A stretch of DNA of 5,945 nucleotides from Candidatus Merdenecus merdavium (GTDB lineage: Bacteria > Bacillota > Clostridia > Lachnospirales > Lachnospiraceae). The stretch lies in the NCBI GenBank assembly GCA_018715425.1, contig DVLR01000035.1, positions 1-5,945 on the forward strand, written 5' to 3'. Below are positions 1 through 5,945 of this stretch, one piece after another (position 1 is the stretch's first letter; each line of letters starts with the position of its first letter). The position numbers and the translations under genes are program-made. Below the pieces are notes generated by a model. It searched no databases. It saw only the letters and a program-made list of their open reading frames with translations, and had not been told where the DNA came from.

Positions 1-222
1 AAGCATCGGAAGTAAAGATGAGAAAATCCCAAACTTACTGGTATTGGTCCACCCTAAAACATCGGAATAATATCTATTTAAATATGCTCCAAAAATTGCA
101 TTGGATATAAAAGCACAGAATGGACCAATAAAATATCCAAGCAACATCTCCTTTGGCTTTACGTTCGCTGAAGTAATCTTTGTCCGCACCAAGGGATTTT
201 CAAAAAATTTACTTTCCTTCAT
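1..222 (-). CDS. GPH-family (MelB-like) sugar-cation symporter, N-terminal part only
   Basis: The first 74 codons of a membrane transporter are visible; the rest runs off the left edge. The start is the ATG at 220-222, preceded by GAAAGGA (233-239) about 10 bases upstream. A short polar N-terminus (MKESKFFENPLVRTKITSAN) leads into the motif KPKEMLLGYFIGP at residues 22-34. A hydrophobic first membrane segment follows at about 26-48, then a polar loop (NRYYSDVLGWTN), then the start of a second segment. This layout is typical of the glycoside-pentoside-hexuronide:cation symporters of the major facilitator superfamily, which take up glycosides with H+ or Na+. The gene begins 62 bases after the rhamnosidase on the same strand with no terminator between them, so co-transcription is likely. 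Uptake of a rhamnosyl glycoside is inferred from that context only. Another MFS subfamily remains possible because only a sixth or so of the protein is seen. Confidence 0.72.
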   Translation of the reverse strand, partial: MKESKFFENPLVRTKITSANVKPKEMLLGYFIGPFCAFISNAIFGAYLNRYYSDVLGWTNTSKFGIFSSLLPML

Positions 223-284
223 TTTACAAGATTCCTTTCATTCTTATTATTGAAAATTTTATATTGATGGCATATTCCAAAGGT

Positions 285-2849
285 TTAAATATGATTTGGT
301 CTTACTAATTTCTGTGAAAAGGAATAGGTTCCACTTCCAAGCTTTTTCTCTAAACCGTCTGGCATAATCAATTGACATGTAGTACCTACTGGTATTTCTA
401 CATCAATGGTGAACGTATAATCCTGATACTTCCATTCACTCGATATCTTTCCATAGGCAGTGTTTACGTATCCTTTGGCCCAAGTAAGACCTCCACCTAG
501 GACTGGTTCTATTTTAAAGGTCTTGCATCCTCCTTCTAATGCTTGGATTCCAGCTACTCTTCTGTAGAGAAAATCTCCAACTGCTCCGCTTGCATAATGA
601 TTGAAAGATACCATACCACCAGTTCCATCATCCTCTCCAGTATTGCAAGTTCCATCTTCCCTAAGGGCATCCCATCTTTCCCAAACGGTTGTTCCTCCTA
701 CCTTCATTTCATATAACCAAGAAGGACAAGTATCCGTCATTAACATACGATAAGCATCTTCAACATATCCATGATCGGCTAAGGCGAATAAAATATATGG
801 TGTACCAGGAAATCCTGTTGCAATATGGTAATCATTATCCCGTACTAGACGTACCAAATGATCTGCTGTCTTTTTCTTATCCTGATCTGTTAGCATTTCA
901 TAATATAAAGGAAGTACGTAGGCGGTCTGAAACTCTTTTGATACAGAACAATCCTTTTTCATCAAAATATCTCGATAAGCTTTAGATGTTTCTTTACTCA
1001 GCTTTTCATAGTATTTCGCATCCTCTTCTTTTCCTAAGATTGTTGCGATCTTTGAAAGAAGAGCACTGGAATGAGCCATACACGCCGTCGCTGTCCACTT
1101 GCCTCTTCCCATCCAGCCCCAAAGACCAATCCCTGGTGCACACCAATCACCGTAATGGTGAAGGAGTTTCCAAATCCTTCGATGCTTTCCTACCGAGAAT
1201 AGGCTTGCCCAGAATTTACAAGCTTTGATGTAGCGCTTCATGGTAGGATACATCCATTTTAAAATCCCTATATCTCCCCTAATTTGATATTCCGCCCAAG
1301 GTACTAAAATACAGGCATCGCCCCAATGGTCTACAGCCATCGGTATCATAATTTCCCATTGAAAGGGAACCCGCACCAAAGGCACTGTTACTGGGATACC
1401 TCCTCCTTTTGTCTGCTCAGACTTTACATCCTTTAGCCATTTTTCTAAAAAACGGCTCGTATTAAAGTTAAACGCTGCAGTTGGAGAAAACAAAGCAATA
1501 TCCCCAGTCCACCCCATGCGCTCGTCTCTTTGAGGACAATCTGTGGGAATATCCACGAAATTAGATTTGGCTCCCCAGCGAATACTACTTTGTAGTTTAT
1601 TGATCATCTCATGAGAACAAGAAAAATCACCGTTATCCTCTATATCTGAATAAAGTGCAATGCTACTTAATATAAGATCCTCTTCTTGGATTCCTGTAAC
1701 TCCTACGTAGCGATACCCCATATAAGTCATCCGTGGACTATACGTTTGCTCACCATCTTGGCAGATATAAACAGCCTCTTGTTTAGCAGTTCTAAGGGGT
1801 TTTGTATACAACTCACCATCCATGAGTATTTCAGCATGATAAAACGTAATTTTCTGACCCTTTTTCCCTTTGATCTTTGCATGAATGACGCCAGCAAAGT
1901 TTTGCCCAAAATCATATATCATCATTCCACTTTTAGCACGGAAGTTAGAAACTGGTGTTAGAATCTCCTGCCCACGTACAGGAGCACCATAATCAGCTAA
2001 AATTTGGGGCTTCAACTTTACCTTTTCAATGGCTGCCTGTCGCCAAGAGATTTTTGATAAATCAATGGTCGCATCATAAACTTCGCCGTTATAAAACTCT
2101 GCTTCTTGGTAATTACCATCTTCTGTAACCTTCCACGTTTCATCGGTTCCAATAACCTCCATTGAGCCATCGTCATAAGTAATACGAATCTCACAAAGAA
2201 GAGCTTGCCGTTTTGCATATACCCTATTTCTTCTTTTATAGGTAAAAGAACCTACAGCCCAGCCGCCACCTACAACAGCAACTAATCTATTTTGATTTTT
2301 CAACTGTTTTGTAATATCATAAGTTTGATACTGGAGCTGATGCTTATAAGAGGTAAACCCTGGTGCAAAGTAATCTTCTCCAACTTTATTTCCATTCAGA
2401 AAAAGTTCATAAACACCAAGACAAGTGGAATAAATCTTGGCACTCTTAATCCCTTTATTGCAACTGATAGATCTCTGAAATGTCATGGGTTTAGGAGACA
2501 CCTTAGACTCTGTAAACCTATAGGATCCATCAGTAATCCAGGAAGCTTCCCACTTTCTATCAAAACGCCCCGTCTCGAAACTTACACTTGCGTGAGCCGA
2601 TTCTCCCTGACTATCCACAACATCCAAAAAAGCCGTATATTCTGTAAAGGGCATAAGATCTGGACCCTCATATGAAATTCCAATCTGAGAAGAAGTCTCA
2701 ACCTTCCAATCTCCTAAAGAAAGAATCGCCTTCTTTAGAGTTACATTTTTACGATCACTTTCTAAAGAAAAGGAAAACCTAGGATTCCTTCTATCCGTCA
2801 CACACCCTTTAGTCAGATTTTCCACAGTCAGTCTATTAACCTTCAGCAT
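285..2849 (-). CDS. Alpha-L-rhamnosidase, glycoside hydrolase family 78, cytoplasmic
   Basis: An inverting glycosidase that releases terminal L-rhamnose from glycosides or oligosaccharides. The 854 residues show the usual GH78 order: an Ig/Fn3-like N-terminal domain (about 5-95), a lectin-like beta-sandwich (about 125-290, with FLNGNKVGEDYFAPG), a second beta-sandwich (about 300-400, with IYDFGQNFAG), the (alpha/alpha)6 barrel (about 405-765) and a C-terminal beta-sandwich (about 770-850). DCPQRDERMGWTGD at 437-450 carries the expected general acid Glu443 and the sugar-binding Asp437 and Asp450. TTVWERWD at 720-727 carries the expected base Glu724. NHYASGAVGDFLY (750-762) is the conserved barrel end. 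These roles follow from characterised GH78 enzymes. No signal peptide or membrane segment is visible, so the enzyme should act inside the cell. The start is fixed by AGGAGG at 2856-2861, 6 bases before the ATG. The gene is intact, heads the rhamnosidase-transporter pair, and has all catalytic motifs. The exact glycoside substrate cannot be read from the sequence. Confidence 0.95.
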   Translation of the reverse strand: MLKVNRLTVENLTKGCVTDRRNPRFSFSLESDRKNVTLKKAILSLGDWKVETSSQIGISYEGPDLMPFTEYTAFLDVVDSQGESAHASVSFETGRFDRKWEASWITDGSYRFTESKVSPKPMTFQRSISCNKGIKSAKIYSTCLGVYELFLNGNKVGEDYFAPGFTSYKHQLQYQTYDITKQLKNQNRLVAVVGGGWAVGSFTYKRRNRVYAKRQALLCEIRITYDDGSMEVIGTDETWKVTEDGNYQEAEFYNGEVYDATIDLSKISWRQAAIEKVKLKPQILADYGAPVRGQEILTPVSNFRAKSGMMIYDFGQNFAGVIHAKIKGKKGQKITFYHAEILMDGELYTKPLRTAKQEAVYICQDGEQTYSPRMTYMGYRYVGVTGIQEEDLILSSIALYSDIEDNGDFSCSHEMINKLQSSIRWGAKSNFVDIPTDCPQRDERMGWTGDIALFSPTAAFNFNTSRFLEKWLKDVKSEQTKGGGIPVTVPLVRVPFQWEIMIPMAVDHWGDACILVPWAEYQIRGDIGILKWMYPTMKRYIKACKFWASLFSVGKHRRIWKLLHHYGDWCAPGIGLWGWMGRGKWTATACMAHSSALLSKIATILGKEEDAKYYEKLSKETSKAYRDILMKKDCSVSKEFQTAYVLPLYYEMLTDQDKKKTADHLVRLVRDNDYHIATGFPGTPYILFALADHGYVEDAYRMLMTDTCPSWLYEMKVGGTTVWERWDALREDGTCNTGEDDGTGGMVSFNHYASGAVGDFLYRRVAGIQALEGGCKTFKIEPVLGGGLTWAKGYVNTAYGKISSEWKYQDYTFTIDVEIPVGTTCQLIMPDGLEKKLGSGTYSFSQKLVRPNHI

Positions 2850-2894
2850 TTCCTTCCTCCTTCTTCCAACCTGTAACGTCTTATTACATCACTC

Positions 2895-2903
2895 ATCATA
2901 TCA
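2895..2903 (-). promoter_or_regulatory. Probable extended -10 promoter of the rhamnosidase-transporter operon
   Basis: Read on the minus strand the sequence is TGATATGAT: the TGn extension followed by TATGAT, one mismatch from TATAAT. Transcription would start near 2888 and give a leader of about 39 bases that includes AGGAGG. The -35 position at 17-base spacing (2918-2923) reads CGGTTT, a poor match, so the promoter would depend on the extended -10 or on an activator. That -35 position overlaps the inverted repeat at 2921-2940, where a bound protein could block or assist polymerase. This was predicted by eye only. Confidence 0.45.
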
Positions 2904-2910
2904 TTTTTTC

Positions 2911-2940
2911 CATAAAGAAACCGTTCACTAACGTGAACGG
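2911..2940 (-). terminator. Perfect inverted repeat: terminator of the regulator-kinase operon and/or operator of the rhamnosidase
   Basis: Positions 2921-2940 form an exact inverted repeat with 8-bp arms (CCGTTCAC / GTGAACGG) and a 4-base loop. On the minus strand it is followed by TTTCTTTATGG (2910-2920), an interrupted T tract. It is the only credible hairpin between the stop of kinase 1 (3080) and the rhamnosidase start, so it may end the regulator-kinase transcript about 140 bases past the stop. Its overlap with the -35 region of the rhamnosidase promoter makes an operator equally possible. The T tract is imperfect, and the plus-strand side lacks one. Confidence 0.5.
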
Positions 2941-3079
2941 TATATTAAACGACGTGTCTTGATTTAGTTTTCGTTATTTTATCTATAATTTTCTATTTAA
3001 CAGTCTATTTCCAGTTATTTTTTTGTATCTAAATAAGTTTCTTCTAAAATCCCCTGTCTATATATCCAACATATCTCCC

Positions 3080-4408
3080 TCAAACTTTATGTCCCTTATG
3101 AAAAGGAATCAAAATCCTCAATTCAAACCAATTGTCCTTCATCTGAACCGTTACAGAGCCACCATACTTCTTGGCCGTACTTTCAATACTCTTTAGCCCA
3201 AAACCGTGAAACTGTTTATCTTTCTTTCTCGTAACAGGTAGCCCATTATGAAAAATTAAGGATTCCTCGCAATAATTTTCTAAACGAATTCGTAAAAATT
3301 CGTTTTTCTTTGCCACCGATAAATGAATGAGACGCTTTTTTTCATCCTCCAATTTTTCTACACTTTCAATTGCATTATCCAGCATATTTCCAAAGAGTGC
3401 ACTCACATCCATATCCTCCATAAAAGAAAGAGCGGCTCCATCAACGACACTGGTTAAGCTAATCTTTCTATTTTGGCAATAAATGCTTTTACTAGTTAAG
3501 ACCGCATCCACCACTTTATTTCCTGTAACATTCTGAGCTTCATAAATTTTAATTTCCCTCTCCATCTGTTCTAAATATTCCACAGACTTTTGATTTCCTG
3601 CCTCTGATTTTAATAAGGTGATTTGATGCTTTAAATCGTGGTACTTTTGATTTACCAGATTCATGCTTTCTTGGGAAATCTGATAGCTTTTATACTGCAT
3701 ATCTAAGATATCCCTTAACTTTTCCAGTTCAAATTTCGCTTGTAACTCACATACCTGAATATGATACGCATATAGGACCGACATACCACTTAAGTCAACT
3801 AGTGTTCTAATAATAAAGATCTCTGCTGCAAATTGGCTACTAAAGGGGCTATTCCTATAAACATAACTGAGATTACTCATAATAAAAACAGCTATGGTTA
3901 TCATCACTACTGTAAAAAGCTCTCTTCTACTAATATAAATTTCTCTTGAATTTCTTTGAATATATTTTTCAATGGAATATAAAATAGCGAAGATCACCAG
4001 ATACACCAGCAATAGATGACCCCACTCTTGATATCTATGTGTTCCAAGATCTGACTTTAAAATACGATAATAATAAAGTTGCCATCCAAAGGATGCTACA
4101 AATTCACCACTTATAAATGCCCTAGCGCAATAATACCCAGTTGCTGATAGGGAAAAATCACAGCAAGTATAAATATATGCAAATATAATAGATATGGTAA
4201 CCATCATAGACGGAACAAAGAGCAGTTGCAAAATTCCATCTGTAAATTCCATAAAACATACAAGAACCACCAAAGCTACAAGATGGATTAGGATTCGTTT
4301 TTTTCCTTGAGTTCTCTTTTTATTGGTACTAACTATAATGAATGCAGCAATCCAATATGCAAAAGAATAATAATATCCTGGGGTATTTACCATGTTTATA
4401 TGACTCAC
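3080..4408 (-). CDS. GHKL-family membrane sensor histidine kinase (AgrC-like), kinase 1
   Basis: A complete 442-residue sensor kinase. The N-terminal half is a membrane sensor with about six or seven hydrophobic segments (near 12-28, 38-56, 60-82, possibly 88-110, 130-149, 163-182 and 194-216). A coiled-coil linker follows (about 217-255). The dimerisation motif KYHDLKHQI (255-263) carries the likely phosphoacceptor His257, matching the HD motif of AgrC. The HATPase_c_5-type ATPase shows the N box LFGNMLDNAIESV (338-350, Asn341 and Asn345) and the glycine box HGFGLKS (401-407). It should autophosphorylate and pass phosphate to the LytTR regulator encoded just upstream; the genes overlap in GTGA (4405-4408). 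The start is GTG at 4406-4408, with AGGAAA lying only about 2 bases upstream. An in-frame ATG at codon 6 (4391-4393) is an alternative start that would lose five residues. The ligand is unknown. AgrC relatives sense peptides, but no peptide gene is seen nearby. Confidence 0.9.
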   Translation of the reverse strand: MSHINMVNTPGYYYSFAYWIAAFIIVSTNKKRTQGKKRILIHLVALVVLVCFMEFTDGILQLLFVPSMMVTISIIFAYIYTCCDFSLSATGYYCARAFISGEFVASFGWQLYYYRILKSDLGTHRYQEWGHLLLVYLVIFAILYSIEKYIQRNSREIYISRRELFTVVMITIAVFIMSNLSYVYRNSPFSSQFAAEIFIIRTLVDLSGMSVLYAYHIQVCELQAKFELEKLRDILDMQYKSYQISQESMNLVNQKYHDLKHQITLLKSEAGNQKSVEYLEQMEREIKIYEAQNVTGNKVVDAVLTSKSIYCQNRKISLTSVVDGAALSFMEDMDVSALFGNMLDNAIESVEKLEDEKKRLIHLSVAKKNEFLRIRLENYCEESLIFHNGLPVTRKKDKQFHGFGLKSIESTAKKYGGSVTVQMKDNWFELRILIPFHKGHKV

Positions 4409-5115
4409 TTTCCTGCATCGTGTATATAATTATTCAATGCATTTAAAAATGCTTTTTTACGTGCTCTACTTACCGCTATTACATGAGAATGGACTTGAAT
4501 ATCATAATTATCAATACTTTCTACATACTCTAAGTTAACAAGATAGCAGCGACTGCAACGGAAAAATTGTTCTTCATCTAAGGCCTTTTGGGCATCTGTC
4601 ATGGTTCCTTTGGTTAAATATGTTCCATCTATGGTATGATAAAACATATCATGGTTTTGAACTTCCACATAACAGATTCTAGAAATATCTAACTTTACTT
4701 TTCCACCCTTTATGGAAATGGTTATAAAATTCTTTTTTCTTCTTTTCATCCTAGAAAGTGCTCGATCCATTCGTTGTGAAAAAGCAAAGTAATCCACAGG
4801 CTTTAATACATAATCAAGAGCATCTACCTTATAACCTTGAATAGCATATTGGGGCATATTGGTAATAAATATAATCACCACTTCCGAATCCACTTCCCTA
4901 ATCTTAGCTGCCGCTGTCATTCCGTCCATAAAAGTCATCTCTACATCCATTAAAATAATATCAAATATAGGCTTATAATCCACCGCAATATCCTCTCCAT
5001 CAGAAAATACTGTTATATGAATTTTTTCTTTGCATTGTTCTTCGTACTGTTCTAGGTGATTAACAAGTTCAGATACGTAATTTGTATCATCCTCTACCAG
5101 TGCAATCCGAATCAT
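4405..5115 (-). CDS. LytTR-family response regulator (AgrA/LytR type)
   Basis: A cytoplasmic DNA-binding response regulator of 236 residues, normal for the family. The receiver domain spans about 1-120: acidic pocket VEDD (7-10), phosphoacceptor Asp57 in ILMDVEM, Thr85 in FITN, and Lys105 in DYVLKPVD. After a basic linker (RMKRRKK, 122-128) comes a LytTR DNA-binding domain (about 130-232), with the characteristic RCSRCYLVNLEYV at 186-198 and ISIKGGKVKL at 133-142. LytTR proteins bind short direct repeats in promoters. The ATG at 5113-5115 has GGAGGA (5124-5129) 8 bases upstream, which supports this start. The stop codon overlaps the kinase 1 start, implying translational coupling and a cognate pair. 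A second GHKL kinase gene ends 154 bases upstream, so cross-talk is possible. The target genes cannot be deduced from the window; its own promoter is a reasonable candidate. Confidence 0.93.
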   Translation of the reverse strand: MIRIALVEDDTNYVSELVNHLEQYEEQCKEKIHITVFSDGEDIAVDYKPIFDIILMDVEMTFMDGMTAAAKIREVDSEVVIIFITNMPQYAIQGYKVDALDYVLKPVDYFAFSQRMDRALSRMKRRKKNFITISIKGGKVKLDISRICYVEVQNHDMFYHTIDGTYLTKGTMTDAQKALDEEQFFRCSRCYLVNLEYVESIDNYDIQVHSHVIAVSRARKKAFLNALNNYIHDAGK

Positions 5116-5145
5116 TCTACCTGTCCTCCCTCTCTATTCTACTAC

Positions 5146-5164
5146 AAAGTTCTTACAGAACTCT
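5146..5164 (-). promoter_or_regulatory. Hairpin in the predicted leader of the response-regulator mRNA
   Basis: On the minus strand AGAGTTCT and AGAACTTT flank a GTA loop, giving an 8-bp stem with one G-U pair. Its inner 15 bases (AGTTCTGTAAGAACT) are an exact palindrome apart from the central GTA. It lies about 16 bases upstream of the Shine-Dalgarno sequence of the regulator. No T tract follows, so it is not a standard terminator. It could be an RNA structure or a protein-binding palindrome, and chance is not excluded. Confidence 0.3.
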
Positions 5165-5206
5165 AAAGAGCACATATGCTTCTGTTTTTTATATTAATTA
5201 GTACCT

Positions 5207-5212
5207 ATTGTA
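5207..5212 (-). promoter_or_regulatory. Probable -10 element of the regulator-kinase 1 operon
   Basis: Read on the minus strand the sequence is TGCTACAAT: TACAAT with a TGn extension. Transcription would start near 5200 and give a leader of about 85 bases. At 17-base spacing the -35 position (5230-5235) is TTTATG, a weak match that is also one copy of the repeat described at 5214-5251. The gap after kinase 2 shows only a 4-bp AACC/GGTT hairpin (5252-5262) and no good terminator, so read-through from kinase 2 is also possible. Predicted by eye. Confidence 0.42.
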
Positions 5213-5213
5213 G

Positions 5214-5251
5214 CATAACGTATTGACTTCATAAACCCCCTCATTCATAAC
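5214..5251 (-). repeat. Three direct repeats with exact 16-bp spacing upstream of the regulator
   Basis: On the plus strand CATAAC occurs at 5214-5219, CATAAA at 5230-5235 and CATAAC at 5246-5251, exactly 16 bases apart. On the coding strand these read GTTATG, TTTATG and GTTATG, and the two copies farthest from the regulator gene extend to TTATGAA. The copy nearest the gene abuts the predicted -10 element and the middle copy falls on the -35 position. Short direct repeats are the usual target form for LytTR regulators, but their spacing is normally nearer two helical turns, so the assignment is tentative. Confidence 0.4.
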
Positions 5252-5269
5252 AACCTATGGTTCACTTTA

Positions 5270-5945
5270 CTATCCCTCTGTAAGGGGAATCAATATTTGT
5301 AACGTAAAGATATGATCCTCTGTTCTCACTGTTATGGTTCCATTATACTTTTCAGCCGTATGACGCATGCTTTTCATTCCGTAACCATGATTCCTCTTAT
5401 TTTGTTTTGTCGTAACGGGCAATCCTTCTTCAAACTTTAACCTTTTATTACAATAATTTTGAAATTGAATCATAAGAAGATTTTTTTTATTGATCATGTT
5501 CATGCTAATAATCCGTTTTTTGGGATCATCCAATTCCATTACTTCTGTTATGGCATTATCTAAAGCATTTCCAAATAAAGCATAGATATCATCGAACCTT
5601 AAAAAATCTAGTTTTGACCCATCGACCATCCAGGACCATTGAATATTATGGTTTTTGCAAAACAATCCTTTTTCCATTAAAACTGTATCAAAAGCCTTAT
5701 TTCCAGTTTTAAGAGCCGTATCATAGATCATAATGGCATCCTCAATCTCGTTAAAATAAGCTTCTTTTTCTTCCTCGTTGGTAATACTTCGGAGGGCATG
5801 AATCTGATGTTTTAGATCATGACACTTTTGATTAATCATATCTATGGTATCTTTTGTAACGGCGTACTGATCTTTTTGCTGACGCCATGCATAGTTGATC
5901 CCATCCAACTCCCTTTGCAAACTCATTTTTTCTTTCTGATTGATC
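5270..5945 (-). CDS. GHKL-family sensor histidine kinase, C-terminal part (kinase 2)
   Basis: The reading frame is open to the right edge, so this is the 3' part of a gene whose membrane sensor lies outside the window. An ATG at 5924-5926 is in frame but falls in the coiled-coil linker by comparison with kinase 1, and in-frame codons (INQKEK) precede it, so it is not a convincing start. Counting from that Met, the visible part has the H box QKCHDLKHQI (33-42, likely phosphoacceptor His36), the N box LFGNALDNAI (117-126, Asn120 and Asn124) and the glycine box HGYGMKS (180-186). It ends with LQILIPLTEG. It aligns with kinase 1 residues 251-439 without gaps at about 45% identity by hand count, so the two are paralogues. 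Its partner may be the regulator downstream or, by the RR-then-HK order seen here, one encoded beyond the window. Confidence 0.88.
   Translation of the reverse strand, partial: INQKEKMSLQRELDGINYAWRQQKDQYAVTKDTIDMINQKCHDLKHQIHALRSITNEEEKEAYFNEIEDAIMIYDTALKTGNKAFDTVLMEKGLFCKNHNIQWSWMVDGSKLDFLRFDDIYALFGNALDNAITEVMELDDPKKRIISMNMINKKNLLMIQFQNYCNKRLKFEEGLPVTTKQNKRNHGYGMKSMRHTAEKYNGTITVRTEDHIFTLQILIPLTEG

Larger units (their letters stand above)
2850..3079. other. Intergenic region between kinase 1 and the rhamnosidase
   Basis: A 230-base AT-rich spacer. No coding sequence is supported: the ATGs on the minus strand reach a stop within about five codons. It holds the rhamnosidase ribosome binding site, an extended -10 promoter and a perfect inverted repeat, listed separately. 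On the plus strand it also has a near-tandem TCTATTT repeat (2992-2998 and 3004-3010). No clear catabolite-repression (cre) box was found by eye. Confidence 0.7.

Noticed and set aside
689..1228. Plus-strand open frames of 98 and 80 codons inside the rhamnosidase gene
   Set aside because: They lie antisense to a gene with full GH78 motifs, lack ribosome binding sites and show no recognisable domain.
1686..2675. Further antisense and out-of-frame open frames (62-127 codons) inside the rhamnosidase gene
   Set aside because: They are shadows of the GH78 coding frame; their predicted proteins have no coherent family features.
2973..3021. Two copies of GTTATTTT about 41-42 bases apart on the plus strand
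   Set aside because: They are AT-rich low-complexity words in an AT-rich spacer, without any link to a promoter element.
5252..5262. AACC-TAT-GGTT hairpin as a terminator of kinase 2
   Set aside because: The stem is only 4 bp and no T tract follows on the minus strand.
5924..5926. ATG as the true start of kinase 2
   Set aside because: It falls in the coiled-coil linker by alignment with kinase 1. In-frame codons continue to the window edge with no stop, so the gene most likely begins outside the window with a membrane sensor.

Overview
The window comes from an AT-rich, low-GC genome, most likely a clostridial gut or soil Firmicute of the Lachnospiraceae type. The evidence is the AT-rich codon use, strong AGGAGG-type ribosome binding sites, GHKL/LytTR two-component genes of the AgrC/AgrA kind, and an intracellular-type GH78 rhamnosidase beside a sugar-cation symporter. 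All five genes lie on the minus strand, so transcription runs from high to low coordinates. The order of transcription is: kinase 2 (5' part missing), response regulator, kinase 1, rhamnosidase, transporter (3' part missing).

Signalling half (about 3080-5945). At the right edge is the cytoplasmic part of a GHKL-family sensor kinase (5270-5945) whose N-terminal sensor lies outside the window. After a 154-base gap holding a probable promoter and three evenly spaced short repeats comes a LytTR response regulator (4405-5115). It overlaps by 4 bases (GTGA) a complete 442-residue GHKL sensor kinase with a multi-pass membrane sensor (3080-4408). The two kinases are paralogues: their catalytic regions align without gaps over about 189 residues with roughly 45% identity, counted by hand. 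The regulator therefore sits between two related kinases. The overlapping pair is probably the cognate one, and the upstream kinase probably belongs to a second, similar RR-HK module off the right edge.

Rhamnoside half (about 1-2849). An 854-residue GH78 alpha-L-rhamnosidase without a signal peptide is followed 62 bases later by the start of a GPH-type (MelB-like) transporter. This reads as a small catabolic operon that imports a rhamnose-containing glycoside and hydrolyses it inside the cell. The 230-base gap upstream of the rhamnosidase holds a perfect 8+8 bp inverted repeat with a 4-base loop. The repeat sits just upstream of an extended -10 promoter and may be a terminator for the kinase operon, an operator for the rhamnosidase, or both.

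Nothing in the sequence proves that the two-component system controls the rhamnoside genes. No mobile element, CRISPR array, tRNA or rRNA was seen, and there is no gene-free stretch over 300 bases.
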